Below the pieces are notes generated by a model that did not search any database, had not been told where the DNA came from, and saw only the letters and a program-made list of their open reading frames with translations. A stretch of DNA of 40,464 bases from Nocardia neocaledoniensis. Its GTDB lineage: Bacteria; Actinomycetota; Actinomycetes; Mycobacteriales; Mycobacteriaceae. Each line of letters begins with the position of its first letter. Positions within the stretch are counted from its first letter, which is position 1. The position numbers and the translations under genes were made by a program. Of this stretch, positions 33,208 through 40,360 are shown in pieces. The stretch covers positions 1-40,464 of the forward strand of contig NZ_JARWOJ010000067.1 of assembly GCF_029868625.1 (NCBI RefSeq), read 5' to 3'.

Positions 33208-33717
33208 ATGGACGACGGTCGCGACGAACTGATGCGCGCGCTCTACGCCGAGCACGCGCCCGCCCTGTGGCGCTTCACCCTCGGCCTCACCCGCGATCCC
33301 GGCCGGGCCGAGGACATCGTGCAGGAGACCCTGCTGCGGGCCTGGCAGCGGCCCGCGGTGCTGGAACAGACCGAGACCTCGCCGCGCGCCTGGCTGTTCA
33401 CCGTGGCGCGTAACCTCGCCGTCGACGAACACCGCAGCGCCCGCCACCGCCGCGAGTTCGGCACCGATACCCCGCCGGAGCAGGTGAGTCCCGACCAGTC
33501 CGATCGGGCGCTGGACGGCTGGCTGGTCGCCGACGCGCTCAGCAAGCTGAGCCCGGATCACCGCGAGGTGATCGTGCGCGCCTACTATCGCGGGCTCGGC
33601 ATGCAGCAGATCGCCGACGAGCTCGGCATTCCGCCGGGCACCGTGAAATCCCGGCTGCACTACGGCATGCGCGCGATGCGCCTGGCCTTACAGGAGATGG
33701 GGGTGACCAACAGATGA
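33208..33717 (+). CDS. sigL: ECF RNA polymerase sigma factor, SigL-like
   Basis: A 169-residue ECF sigma factor. Region 2 is LMRALYAEHAPALWRFTLGLTRDPGRAEDIVQETLLRAWQRP with RAWLFTVARNLAVDEHRSARHRR. Region 4 is LSPDHREVIVRAYYRGLGMQQIADELGIPPGTVKSRLHYGMRAMRLALQEMGV. It lacks the C-terminal extensions of SigJ- or SigG-type factors. Both regions resemble mycobacterial SigL closely, and the next gene encodes an RslA-like zinc anti-sigma factor, overlapping by ATGA (33714-33717), as in mycobacteria. SigL there controls envelope and polyketide genes. I do not see a SigL-type promoter (TGAACC with CGTGT) just upstream, so autoregulation is not evident. Confidence 0.85.
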   Translation: MDDGRDELMRALYAEHAPALWRFTLGLTRDPGRAEDIVQETLLRAWQRPAVLEQTETSPRAWLFTVARNLAVDEHRSARHRREFGTDTPPEQVSPDQSDRALDGWLVADALSKLSPDHREVIVRAYYRGLGMQQIADELGIPPGTVKSRLHYGMRAMRLALQEMGVTNR

Positions 33718-34412
33718 CCGATCTCGCCGACGAGTACAGCACCTGGGACGCCGCCTACGTGCTCGGTTCCCTCGGCGCCGCCGAGCGCCGCGAATTCGAG
33801 GCCCATCTGCGCGATTGCCCGCACTGCCAGAACGCCGTCGCCGAGCTGGCCGGGCTGCCCGGCATGCTCGCGCTGGTCGACCGCGACACCGCGCTGTCGA
33901 TGATCGAATCGCCCGAGCCCGCGACGTCCGCCGCTCCCGACCTGCTGCCCACCCTGGCCGCGGCGGCCGAGCGGCGCAGGCGGCGTACCCGCCTGCTCGG
34001 CATCGGCAGCGCGGTGGCCGCGGTCGCCGCGACGGTGGCGGTCGCCGTGCCGGTGACGATGACGGTCGCCGGGTCCGACTCGCCCACCGAGCAGGTCGTT
34101 GCCCAGCAGCAGATGCGCGCGGTCGAGCAGACCCCGATCACCGCCGAGGTGAAACTGGTCCGCGACGGCGACCGCACCCGCCTGGTGATGACCTGCCGCT
34201 ACGGCGGCGTCGACTACGGCTACGGCACCGCCTACGACTACGGCCTGGTGGTCACCGTGGACGGCGAGCGAATCCCGTTGGACCAGTGGCCCGCCGGGCC
34301 CGGCACCGAACTGACCGTCGACCGCACGATCGACGCAGCGCCGGAATCCGTCGACGCCGTGGAGATCACGTCGGTGGATTCCGGGCGCACCGTCCTGGTC
34401 GCCCAGGTGTGA
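33714..34412 (+). CDS. rslA: RslA-like zinc-binding anti-sigma factor
   Basis: A 232-residue membrane anti-sigma factor. The N-terminal zinc-anti-sigma domain carries the HxxxCxxC motif in FEAHLRDCPHCQNAV, after the conserved YSTWDAAYVLGSLGAAERRE stretch shared with mycobacterial RslA. A basic RRRRRTR patch precedes one transmembrane helix (about 97-120). The C-terminal ~110 residues lie outside the cell membrane and have a CRYGGVDYGYGTAYDYGLVV Tyr/Gly-rich segment. In RslA, oxidation of the zinc cysteines releases SigL; the same is likely here. It overlaps sigL by 4 bp and is followed by a terminator. Confidence 0.82.
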   Translation: MTDLADEYSTWDAAYVLGSLGAAERREFEAHLRDCPHCQNAVAELAGLPGMLALVDRDTALSMIESPEPATSAAPDLLPTLAAAAERRRRRTRLLGIGSAVAAVAATVAVAVPVTMTVAGSDSPTEQVVAQQQMRAVEQTPITAEVKLVRDGDRTRLVMTCRYGGVDYGYGTAYDYGLVVTVDGERIPLDQWPAGPGTELTVDRTIDAAPESVDAVEITSVDSGRTVLVAQV

Positions 34413-34420
34413 ACGCCGAA

Positions 34421-34451
34421 GATCCGGCCACCCGCGCGGGGTGGCCGGATC
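34421..34451. terminator. Terminator between rslA and the convergent exporter permease gene
   Basis: A perfect 13-bp inverted repeat (GATCCGGCCACCC at 34421-34433 and its complement at 34439-34451) with a GCGCG loop, 8 bp after the rslA stop and 13 bp after the stop of the permease gene on the other strand. Confidence 0.83.
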
Positions 34452-34464
34452 CGTTGACGCCCGA

Positions 34465-35244
34465 TCAGTCAGCTTGCTTGCGGAAGATGGACTTCGACCA
34501 GAGGTAACCGCCGCCGGCGATCACGGCGCACCAGGCCAGCGCGACCCAGCCGTTGACGCCGATCTCGGTGCCCATCAGCAGCCCGCGCAGGGTCTCGGTG
34601 ATAGGGGTGAAGGGCTGGTACTCGGCGAACTGGCGCAGGCCGATCGGCATGGTGTCGGTGGCCACCAGGCCGCTGCCGAGGAACGGCATCATCACGATCG
34701 GAAACGGTGCGTTGCTCGCGCTTTCGGGGTTGGGCGAGAGCAGGCCGAGCGCGATGGCCAGCCAGGCGAAGGCGAAGGTCACCAGCATGAGCAGGCCGAG
34801 GGCGGCCACCCATTCGACCGGGTTCGCGGTCGGCCGGAAGCCGATCAGCAGCGCGACGCCGGTCATCACGGCCATGCCGCCCAGCGCCTGGATGAGCGTG
34901 CCGATGACGTGCCCGGTGAGCATCGAGGACTGCGAGATCGCCATCACCCGAAAGCGATTCACGATGCCCTTGCTCTTGTCGGTGGCGATGGAGACCGCCA
35001 CCGAGACCGTCATGTACGCGGGCAGCAACAGCAGCATGCCCGGCGCCAGATAGTCGATGTACTCGCCGCCGGAGGACTTCTCCAGCGCCCCACCGAAGAC
35101 GAAGTTGAACACCAGCAGCAGGACGGTCGGCATGATGAGGATGCCGAACACCATGCTCGGGTAGCGCTTGGCGTGAATGATGTTGCGCCGCAACATCGTC
35201 ATGGTGTCCGCGAGCGCATGGTTCGAAACGGTCGGTGTGCTCAT
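34465..35244 (-). CDS. DrrB-type ABC-2 exporter permease
   Basis: A 259-residue membrane protein with six transmembrane helices. The daunorubicin-resistance DrrB family pattern is visible: an N-terminal TMTMLRRNIIHAKRYPSMVFGILIMPTVLLLVFNFVFGG, then the VSIATDKSKGIVNRFRVMAISQSSMLTGHV coupling loop, and the C-terminal PFLGSGLVATDTMPIGLRQFAEYQPFTPITETLRGLLMG. It pairs with the ATPase whose stop overlaps its start by 4 bp. The substrate class is drug- or lipid-like by family; the neighbouring biosynthetic operon could supply it. Confidence 0.92.
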   Translation of the reverse strand: MSTPTVSNHALADTMTMLRRNIIHAKRYPSMVFGILIMPTVLLLVFNFVFGGALEKSSGGEYIDYLAPGMLLLLPAYMTVSVAVSIATDKSKGIVNRFRVMAISQSSMLTGHVIGTLIQALGGMAVMTGVALLIGFRPTANPVEWVAALGLLMLVTFAFAWLAIALGLLSPNPESASNAPFPIVMMPFLGSGLVATDTMPIGLRQFAEYQPFTPITETLRGLLMGTEIGVNGWVALAWCAVIAGGGYLWSKSIFRKQAD

Positions 35245-36200
35245 GCCAGAGACTCCTGCTCAGTGGTGGCGCGGCCGGTGAGGGTGAGGAAGACGTCGTC
35301 GAGATTCGGGGTGTGCACGGAGATGCCGCCCGCTTCGATGTGCTCGGCGTCGAGCAGGTCGAGTACCGCGCGCAGCGAGCGCACGCCGCCGTCGCTCGGC
35401 ACCGCGAGGGTGAGCCCGTCGCCGCCCTCGAGGACGCGAGCGGTCGAGCCGAACGCGTACTGGGCGGCGGTCATGGCCCGCTGATCGGCGAAGTCGATGC
35501 GGATGTGGCCGCCGGGGATCAGGCGCTTGAGTTCGGCCGCGGTGCCCTCGGCGACGATGCTGCCGTGGTCGAGTACGGCGATGCGGTCGGCCAGCTGGTC
35601 GGCTTCCTCGAGGTACTGGGTGGTGAGGAAGACGGTCACGCCGCGGTCGTCGACCAGCGTGCGGATGATGTCCCAGATGGCGCGGCGGCTGCGCGGATCG
35701 AGGCCGGTGGTCGGCTCGTCGAGGAAGATCACCCGCGGGTCGCCGACCAGTGTCATGGCCAGATCGAGCCGTCGGGTCATGCCGCCGGAGTAGGTGCTCG
35801 CGGGCTTGTCAGCCGCCTCGATCAGGTCGAACCGGTCGAGCAGTTCGGCGGCGAGGCGGCTGGTCTCGCGGCGGGGCAGATGGTTGAGATCGCCCATCAG
35901 GTGCAGGTTCTCGCGGCCGGTCAGCAGTTCGTCGACCGCGGCGAACTGCCCGGTGACGCCGATCAGTTCACGTACCCCGTCCCGCCCGGTCACCACATCG
36001 TGGCCGCCGACGGTGATCTCGCCGCCGTCGGCGCCGATCAGCGTGGTGAGGATCTGCACGGTGGTGGTCTTGCCCGCGCCGTTGGGGCCGAGCAGGGAGA
36101 AGATCGTGCCCTCGGCGACGGTGAGGTCGATGCCGTCGAGGACCGTGTGCTCGCCATAGGCCTTGCGCAGGCCGCGTGCGGTGATGGCCGAGTTGACCAT
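35241..36200 (-). CDS. DrrA-type ABC transporter ATP-binding protein
   Basis: A 319-residue ATPase of the daunorubicin-resistance family. It has Walker A LLGPNGAGKTT, the Q-loop in GVTGQFAAVDELLTGRENL, signature YSGGMTRRLDLAMTLVG and Walker B VIFLDEPTTGLDP. The H-loop reads LTTQYLEEADQLADR: Gln replaces the switch His, as in other DrrA proteins. The last ~80 residues are the DUF4162-type regulatory domain (SVHTPNLDDVFLTLTGR). The start ATG 36200 follows AAAGGGA; an upstream in-frame extension to 36248 overlaps the promoter region. It is co-translated with the permease gene. Confidence 0.94.
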   Translation of the reverse strand: MVNSAITARGLRKAYGEHTVLDGIDLTVAEGTIFSLLGPNGAGKTTTVQILTTLIGADGGEITVGGHDVVTGRDGVRELIGVTGQFAAVDELLTGRENLHLMGDLNHLPRRETSRLAAELLDRFDLIEAADKPASTYSGGMTRRLDLAMTLVGDPRVIFLDEPTTGLDPRSRRAIWDIIRTLVDDRGVTVFLTTQYLEEADQLADRIAVLDHGSIVAEGTAAELKRLIPGGHIRIDFADQRAMTAAQYAFGSTARVLEGGDGLTLAVPSDGGVRSLRAVLDLLDAEHIEAGGISVHTPNLDDVFLTLTGRATTEQESLA

Positions 36201-36221
36201 GGTCGTCCCTTTCCAGAGAAT

Positions 36222-36247
36222 TGCATTCATTGTTGCGAATAAGCGCA
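36222..36247. promoter_or_regulatory. Imperfect palindrome upstream of the DrrAB-type genes
   Basis: A 26-bp AT-rich stretch has dyad symmetry of the form TGCnnTnATT...AATnAnnGCA, centred 34 bp before the ATPase gene start. It could be a regulator site on the exporter promoter. Symmetry is partial (7 of 13 positions per half). Confidence 0.3.
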
Positions 36248-36260
36248 TGAGTTACCCACA

Positions 36261-36277
36261 CAGCCCCTCCGGGGCTG
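36261..36277 (-). terminator. Short hairpin after the EXLDI gene
   Basis: CAGCCCC-TCC-GGGGCTG gives a 7-bp perfect stem with a 3-nt loop, 37 bp downstream of the EXLDI gene stop on the minus strand. There is no clear U-tract. It may only attenuate read-through into the exporter genes. Confidence 0.4.
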
Positions 36278-36313
36278 CGGTGCTGGTTGTCGGTGTGTGG
36301 TTGTCGCGAGCCG

Positions 36314-36841
36314 CTAGATGTCGAGCTCCTCGATCTGCGGATGCGAGTAGATGTCCTCGACCTTGCGGTAGAGCTTGTCCGGGACGCGACCCTTCAGCGC
36401 CGCGACGTCGTCGAGGATCTCGTATTCGTAATCGCCCCAGTCCCAGGGCCGGTCGCCGATGCCGAACATGCGGCGCCAGTACTTCCAGTCCTTCATGTCA
36501 CCGGCCGCCTCGCCGGTGGGGTAGTCCTTCCACAGGGCCGTGTGCGTGTGCAGCACGAGCTTGCCCTTGCGGCTGCGGTAGACCTTCTGATCCAGGACGC
36601 GCTCGTCGCCGACATCGCGCCACTCGCCCAGCAGGGAACCCTGGAAGCGCACCTGCCGCACGCCGTCACGGCCGACCTGCAGGACGATCTCGTCGAACCC
36701 CGCCTGGCGACCTTCCTCCAGGTCGATGAAGCGACGCAGCGCGGTGACGACCGCGCCGGACAGATTTCCGCCGACGAGTTCCTGCGCGCGCTGGAACAGC
36801 GACAGGTCGTCGTCGGAAACGTAGATCGTCTTGTTGGGCAT
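36314..36841 (-). CDS. EXLDI family protein with N-terminal ribbon-helix-helix-like segment
   Basis: A 175-residue protein ending in EELDI, the terminal E-x-L-D-I motif that names the family. The N-terminus, PNKTIYVSDDDLSLFQRAQELVGGNLSGAVVTALRRFIDLEEG, looks like a ribbon-helix-helix DNA-binding unit (strand at 4-8, two helices to ~40). The rest is beta-rich with many aromatic residues (WKYWRRMFGIGDRPWDWGDYEYEIL). I recall this family beside drug-type ABC exporters, as here, but its function is not established. The start ATG at 36841 has no Shine-Dalgarno sequence; a -10 element lies 6 nt upstream, so the mRNA is probably leaderless. Autoregulation through the repeats in its own promoter is inference. 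Confidence 0.82.
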   Translation of the reverse strand: MPNKTIYVSDDDLSLFQRAQELVGGNLSGAVVTALRRFIDLEEGRQAGFDEIVLQVGRDGVRQVRFQGSLLGEWRDVGDERVLDQKVYRSRKGKLVLHTHTALWKDYPTGEAAGDMKDWKYWRRMFGIGDRPWDWGDYEYEILDDVAALKGRVPDKLYRKVEDIYSHPQIEELDI

Positions 36842-36847
36842 GAACTC

Positions 36848-36876
36848 ACTATACGTAGATGTATACGTACAAGCAA
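36848..36876 (-). promoter_or_regulatory. Leaderless promoter of the EXLDI gene with embedded 12-bp-spaced repeats
   Basis: On the minus strand TTGCTT (36876-36871), a 17-bp spacer, TATAGT (36853-36848) and 6 nt lead straight to the ATG. The spacer and -10 box contain two direct copies of TATACGTA (36850-36857 and 36862-36869, plus-strand reading) exactly 12 bp apart, the spacing expected for tandem ribbon-helix-helix dimers. The EXLDI protein is the obvious candidate binder. Confidence 0.7.
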
Positions 36877-36932
36877 GAGGGAACTTCGCGGCCCGGTGAA
36901 CCGTCCTCGGCGCGGCGCCGTATCACTCGTGT

Positions 36933-36949
36933 ACGGACGATCCGTCCGT
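36933..36949. promoter_or_regulatory. Perfect 7-3-7 palindrome upstream of the ThDP-enzyme operon
   Basis: ACGGACG-ATC-CGTCCGT: two perfect 7-bp arms around a 3-bp centre, 42 bp before the operon's first ATG. This is the shape of a TetR- or MarR-type operator. No such regulator is encoded in the window, so the binder is unknown. It differs from the TATACGTA repeats facing the EXLDI gene, so the two divergent units may answer to different regulators. Confidence 0.6.
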
Positions 36950-36991
36950 CGTCGTCCGCTGGACACGGCGGGCGTGTCAGGAGGAGGGCCG

Positions 36992-38677
36992 ATGCCGGGC
37001 CGAGTGGTCGACTATCTGGTGGACATGATCGCCGATCTGGGGATCACCCATATCTTCGGGGTCGACGGCGCCAATATCGAAGACGTCTACGACGCGATCT
37101 TCGACGCGAACGGGCCGGTGGGCGTCGTCGCCAAGCACGAGTTCTCCGCCGCCACCATGGCCGATGGGTACGCCCGCAGCACCGGCGGGCTCGGCATCGT
37201 CGTCGCCACCTCGGGCGGTGGCGCGATGAACCTGGTGGCCGGGCTCGCCGAGTCCTACACCTCGCGGGTGCCCGTCCTCGCGCTGATCGGACAACCACCG
37301 ACCAGCCTGGAAGGGCGCGGCGCCTTTCAGGATTCGAGCGGACTGGCCGAATCCATCGACGCGGCAGCACTGTTCGCGACCGTCAGCCGATACTGCGCGC
37401 GCGTCGACGACCCGGCCGAGCTGCCTGGACATCTCGCGGCGGCGGTGACCGCGGCGAAAGGCGGCGGCCCCGCCGTCCTGCTACTGCCCAAAGATGTTCA
37501 GCAACAATCCATGCCGATCGATCCGCCCGCTCCGCCGAGCAGGGCGACTCGGCCCCGCGCTGCCGACGGTCATCCGACGGTCGCCGAACTCGCCGCCGAA
37601 CTCGCCGCCGCCCGGCGCACCGGCAAGATCGTGCTCATCGCCGGTGACCAGGTCGCCCGCGACGACGCGCGCGCCGAACTGGCCGAACTCGTCGCCGCGC
37701 TCGACGCCTCGATCGGCCTCGCGCCCGACGCCAAGGACGTCTACCCGAACACCGGGCCCGGCTACTGCGGCGTGGCGGGCAGCATGGGCCACGCCGAACT
37801 CGTCGAGGCGCTGCGGTCGGCCAGTGCCTGCCTGCTGGTCGGCACCCGCCTCCCGGTGACCGCCCGCGCCGGCCTCGACGCACTCCTCACCGAACTTCCC
37901 GTCCTCAGCATCGGGGTGCTGCCGCCGCATCCGGCGGCGCGCCACCTCGACGGTCCCGACCTCGCCGCGACCATCACCGAGCTGCTCACGCGGCTAGGCA
38001 CCGCCCCGGCCCGCGGCGAGGCGGCGGCCGACCTCACCCCGATGCCGGTGCCCGCGGCCGACGGTCCCGGCCTGCGGTATCGCACTGTCGTCGAGGCGAT
38101 TCAGCGCGAACTCCCCAGCGGCGCGGACATTTTCGTCGACGCGGGTAACACCGGCGCGGCCGTGGTGCATTACCTACGGGTGCCCGAGGACGGACGATTC
38201 GTCGTCGCCCTCGGGATGGGCGGCATGGGATACGCCTTCGGCGCGGGCATCGGGTCCGCGTTCGCCCGCCGCCACGCCGCCGACGGTCCGCATCGCACGA
38301 TCGTGATCGCCGGCGACGGCTCGTTCTACATGCACGGGATGGAGCTGCACACCGCCGTCGAACACGACCTGCCCGTCACCTTCGTGGTGTTCAACAACAA
38401 CGCGCACGCCATGTGCGTCACCAGAGAACAGCTTTACTACCGAGATCGCTACAGCTTCAACAGGTTCCGTAGCACGCACCTCGGCGCCGGCATCGCCGCC
38501 ATGTTCCCGGGGCTGCCCGCGCGCACCGTCGCCGAGCCCGGCGAACTCGCCGCAGCCCTGCGTGCCGGTGTCACCGCCACCGGCCCGTCCTTTCTCGAAA
38601 TCCTGTGCGACCCCGACGAGATACCGCCGTTCCTGCCCTTTCTGTCGACCATCGACGCTTCGAGGAGTACCCCGTGA
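36992..38677 (+). CDS. Thiamine-diphosphate-dependent enzyme, acetolactate-synthase-like
   Basis: A 561-residue protein with the three-domain plan of ThDP decarboxylases/carboligases. The PYR domain (1-170) carries the cofactor-activating Glu50 in AKHEFSAATMADGYAR and the GGGAMNLVAGLAES segment. A central Rossmann-like domain spans about 195-340. The PP domain has GDGSFYMHGMELHTAVEHDLPVTFVVFNNN (441-470), the ThDP/Mg motif. The FAD-site sequences of true acetolactate synthase are not obvious. It probably decarboxylates a 2-keto acid and may condense the product with an acyl or aldehyde partner. GGAGGAGGG just before the ATG fixes the start. It is the first gene of an operon with GTGA/ATGA overlaps. 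Confidence 0.88.
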   Translation: MPGRVVDYLVDMIADLGITHIFGVDGANIEDVYDAIFDANGPVGVVAKHEFSAATMADGYARSTGGLGIVVATSGGGAMNLVAGLAESYTSRVPVLALIGQPPTSLEGRGAFQDSSGLAESIDAAALFATVSRYCARVDDPAELPGHLAAAVTAAKGGGPAVLLLPKDVQQQSMPIDPPAPPSRATRPRAADGHPTVAELAAELAAARRTGKIVLIAGDQVARDDARAELAELVAALDASIGLAPDAKDVYPNTGPGYCGVAGSMGHAELVEALRSASACLLVGTRLPVTARAGLDALLTELPVLSIGVLPPHPAARHLDGPDLAATITELLTRLGTAPARGEAAADLTPMPVPAADGPGLRYRTVVEAIQRELPSGADIFVDAGNTGAAVVHYLRVPEDGRFVVALGMGGMGYAFGAGIGSAFARRHAADGPHRTIVIAGDGSFYMHGMELHTAVEHDLPVTFVVFNNNAHAMCVTREQLYYRDRYSFNRFRSTHLGAGIAAMFPGLPARTVAEPGELAAALRAGVTATGPSFLEILCDPDEIPPFLPFLSTIDASRSTP

Positions 38678-39333
38678 CCACCAGCGCCCTGCCCGCCCTC
38701 AGCGACATCCCCGACGCGGTGATCCCCGGCGTCCTGCGGATCGAGAACTCCGACCGGGACGCCACGACGCCGATCATCATGGACATGCTGCGGTCGGTGT
38801 ACCCGCACGATCAGATCTACGGCGACTACTGCCCGGTGCAGACCTACATCGCCGCACCACCGCGCGAGGTCTTCGAGTATCTCGCCGACACCCGCTCGCT
38901 CGAGGAATGGACCTACAGCCTGCGCGGATTCACCGAGACCGACGAGCCGGGGCTGTGGCTGTCCTATGACCGGCTCGGCGATGCGACCAAGTGCTACACC
39001 AGAACCGTCGCCCACCCCGACGCCATGACCGTGGACTACCACTGCGCCTGGGACCAGTCCGAGCACCTGTGGATGATCTACCTGATGCGGGTGGTCGACG
39101 CGCAGGTGGTGTTCGACAAGCCGGGCTCGGTGGTGCTGTGGGTCAACTGCAAACACCCCTTCTACGACGAGAACGGCTATCCCGAGACAGCGCCGCCGAA
39201 GCGGCCGGTGTGGGTGGGCGATTTCTGGGAGATGTTCTCCGCCGGGCACCAGCTCGAGCTGGACAACCTCAAGGCCATCTGTGAATACCGCGCGGCGCAC
39301 GGGCTGCCGATCAAGCCGGAGTGGATGCGATGA
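38674..39333 (+). CDS. SRPBCC (START/Bet v1-like) family protein
   Basis: A 219-residue protein with a helix-grip fold signature: QTYIAAPPREVFEYLADTRSLEEWTYSLRGF (about 56-86) is the typical START/polyketide-cyclase opening, followed by alternating strands and the long C-terminal helix SAGHQLELDNLKAICEYRAAHG. Such proteins bind hydrophobic ligands and act as cyclases, aromatases or carriers in small-molecule pathways. No metal ligands or catalytic set can be named. It starts with GTG inside the stop of the ThDP gene (38674-38677) and its own stop overlaps the KAS III-like start, so all three products are made together. Confidence 0.8.
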   Translation: MTTSALPALSDIPDAVIPGVLRIENSDRDATTPIIMDMLRSVYPHDQIYGDYCPVQTYIAAPPREVFEYLADTRSLEEWTYSLRGFTETDEPGLWLSYDRLGDATKCYTRTVAHPDAMTVDYHCAWDQSEHLWMIYLMRVVDAQVVFDKPGSVVLWVNCKHPFYDENGYPETAPPKRPVWVGDFWEMFSAGHQLELDNLKAICEYRAAHGLPIKPEWMR

Positions 39334-40349
39334 ACCTCCCGACTGTCAGCCTCGTCGACGTCGCGAGCTACCTGCCCGGCGACCCCGTCCCGACCGAGTA
39401 CTTCACCCAGTTCTCGCGTTCCGACCGGATGGCCAAGAACGTGATGTTCCGGTCCCCGACCGGCCGTCATCACGTCTCTCGTGACGAAACCGCCGTCGAC
39501 ATGGCCGAACGGGCCTTCGCGGCGCTGCGCGAACGGCACGGTGACGGCCTCGCCGGCGAGATCGACATCATCATCACCCACACCCAGCTCCCCGACAATC
39601 CGGTGCTCGGCGCCGGTCCCGAGCTCGCGCGACGGCTCGGCGCGAAGCCGGCGCACGTGTTCGACGTGCACAACGGCGGCTGCGCGGCCTTCGTGCACAT
39701 GATGTCGCTGGCGCGGATGATCATGGCCACCAGCGATGCCCGCACCGCGCTGATCGTCGCCACCCAGAACTGCGCCGGACCGGTGTTCACCCAGCCCGAG
39801 ATCCGCAAGCTCGCACAGGCGCCGGTGCCGGGTGACGGCTGCGGTATCGGCTTGCTGCGCAAGGACGACACGGCGCCGATCCTCGACATCGAATGCCGCA
39901 CCTACCCCGAATTCGCCGGTGACATGGACTTCTCCACCAACGGTCCACGCAAGTACTGGGAACCGGGCGAGGGCCAGGGCTGCGTGAGCTTCACCGAATC
40001 GAAGATCACCAAGGTGTTCGCGCGCGGCAATCGCCTCGTCCCCGAGGTGGCGCTGGCGGTCTGCGACCACATCGGCGTGAAGGGGCGCGATATCGACACC
40101 TTCGTCACCAATCAGCCCAACCGGCTGTTCCTGCGCAACTGGCACGACGCGCTCGAACTGCCCGCCGAACGTCATCCCGACACGTTCGACCGGTGCGGAA
40201 ACCTGTTCGCCGCGGGCATTCCCGTCACCCTGGATGTGGAGAACCGGGCCGGACGCCTACGCAACGGGTCGGTGGTGCTGCTGTCGGCGTTCGCGCACGC
40301 GGGTGATTTCGCCGGCGCCGCCGCCGTGCGCTGGGGCGCGGCGCGATGA
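39330..40349 (+). CDS. KAS III (FabH)-like ketosynthase/acyltransferase with altered triad
   Basis: A 339-residue thiolase-fold protein of the FabH family. The nucleophile is Cys118 (VHNGGCAAF) and the oxyanion Asn is N291 (CGNLFAAGIP). The catalytic His of FabH is replaced: the PHQAN motif reads TNQPNRLF, with Asn261 at the His position. GDGCGIGLL near residue 168 matches the family's GDGAGA turn. Loss of His argues against ordinary decarboxylative condensation and suggests acyl transfer or a related reaction, as in KAS III-like enzymes of natural-product pathways. The start ATG overlaps the previous stop (39330-39333). Its stop overlaps another ATG at 40346, so the operon continued beyond this gene. 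Confidence 0.87.
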   Translation: MNLPTVSLVDVASYLPGDPVPTEYFTQFSRSDRMAKNVMFRSPTGRHHVSRDETAVDMAERAFAALRERHGDGLAGEIDIIITHTQLPDNPVLGAGPELARRLGAKPAHVFDVHNGGCAAFVHMMSLARMIMATSDARTALIVATQNCAGPVFTQPEIRKLAQAPVPGDGCGIGLLRKDDTAPILDIECRTYPEFAGDMDFSTNGPRKYWEPGEGQGCVSFTESKITKVFARGNRLVPEVALAVCDHIGVKGRDIDTFVTNQPNRLFLRNWHDALELPAERHPDTFDRCGNLFAAGIPVTLDVENRAGRLRNGSVVLLSAFAHAGDFAGAAAVRWGAAR

Positions 40350-40360
40350 CCGTGCGGCTG
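40346..40360 (+). other. Probable start of a fourth operon gene, cut off
   Basis: ATGACCGTGCGGCTG overlaps the KAS III-like stop by 4 bp, in the same ATGA style as the earlier junctions. After about five codons the sequence enters a G run, and from there the opposite strand reads as an aminotransferase. What this gene encoded cannot be known from the window. Confidence 0.4.

Noticed and set aside
36287..36991. 235-codon upstream extension of the ThDP enzyme frame
   Set aside because: It runs through the EXLDI gene on the opposite strand; GGAGGAGGG directly before the ATG at 36992 and the protein's normal N-terminus decide for the shorter form.
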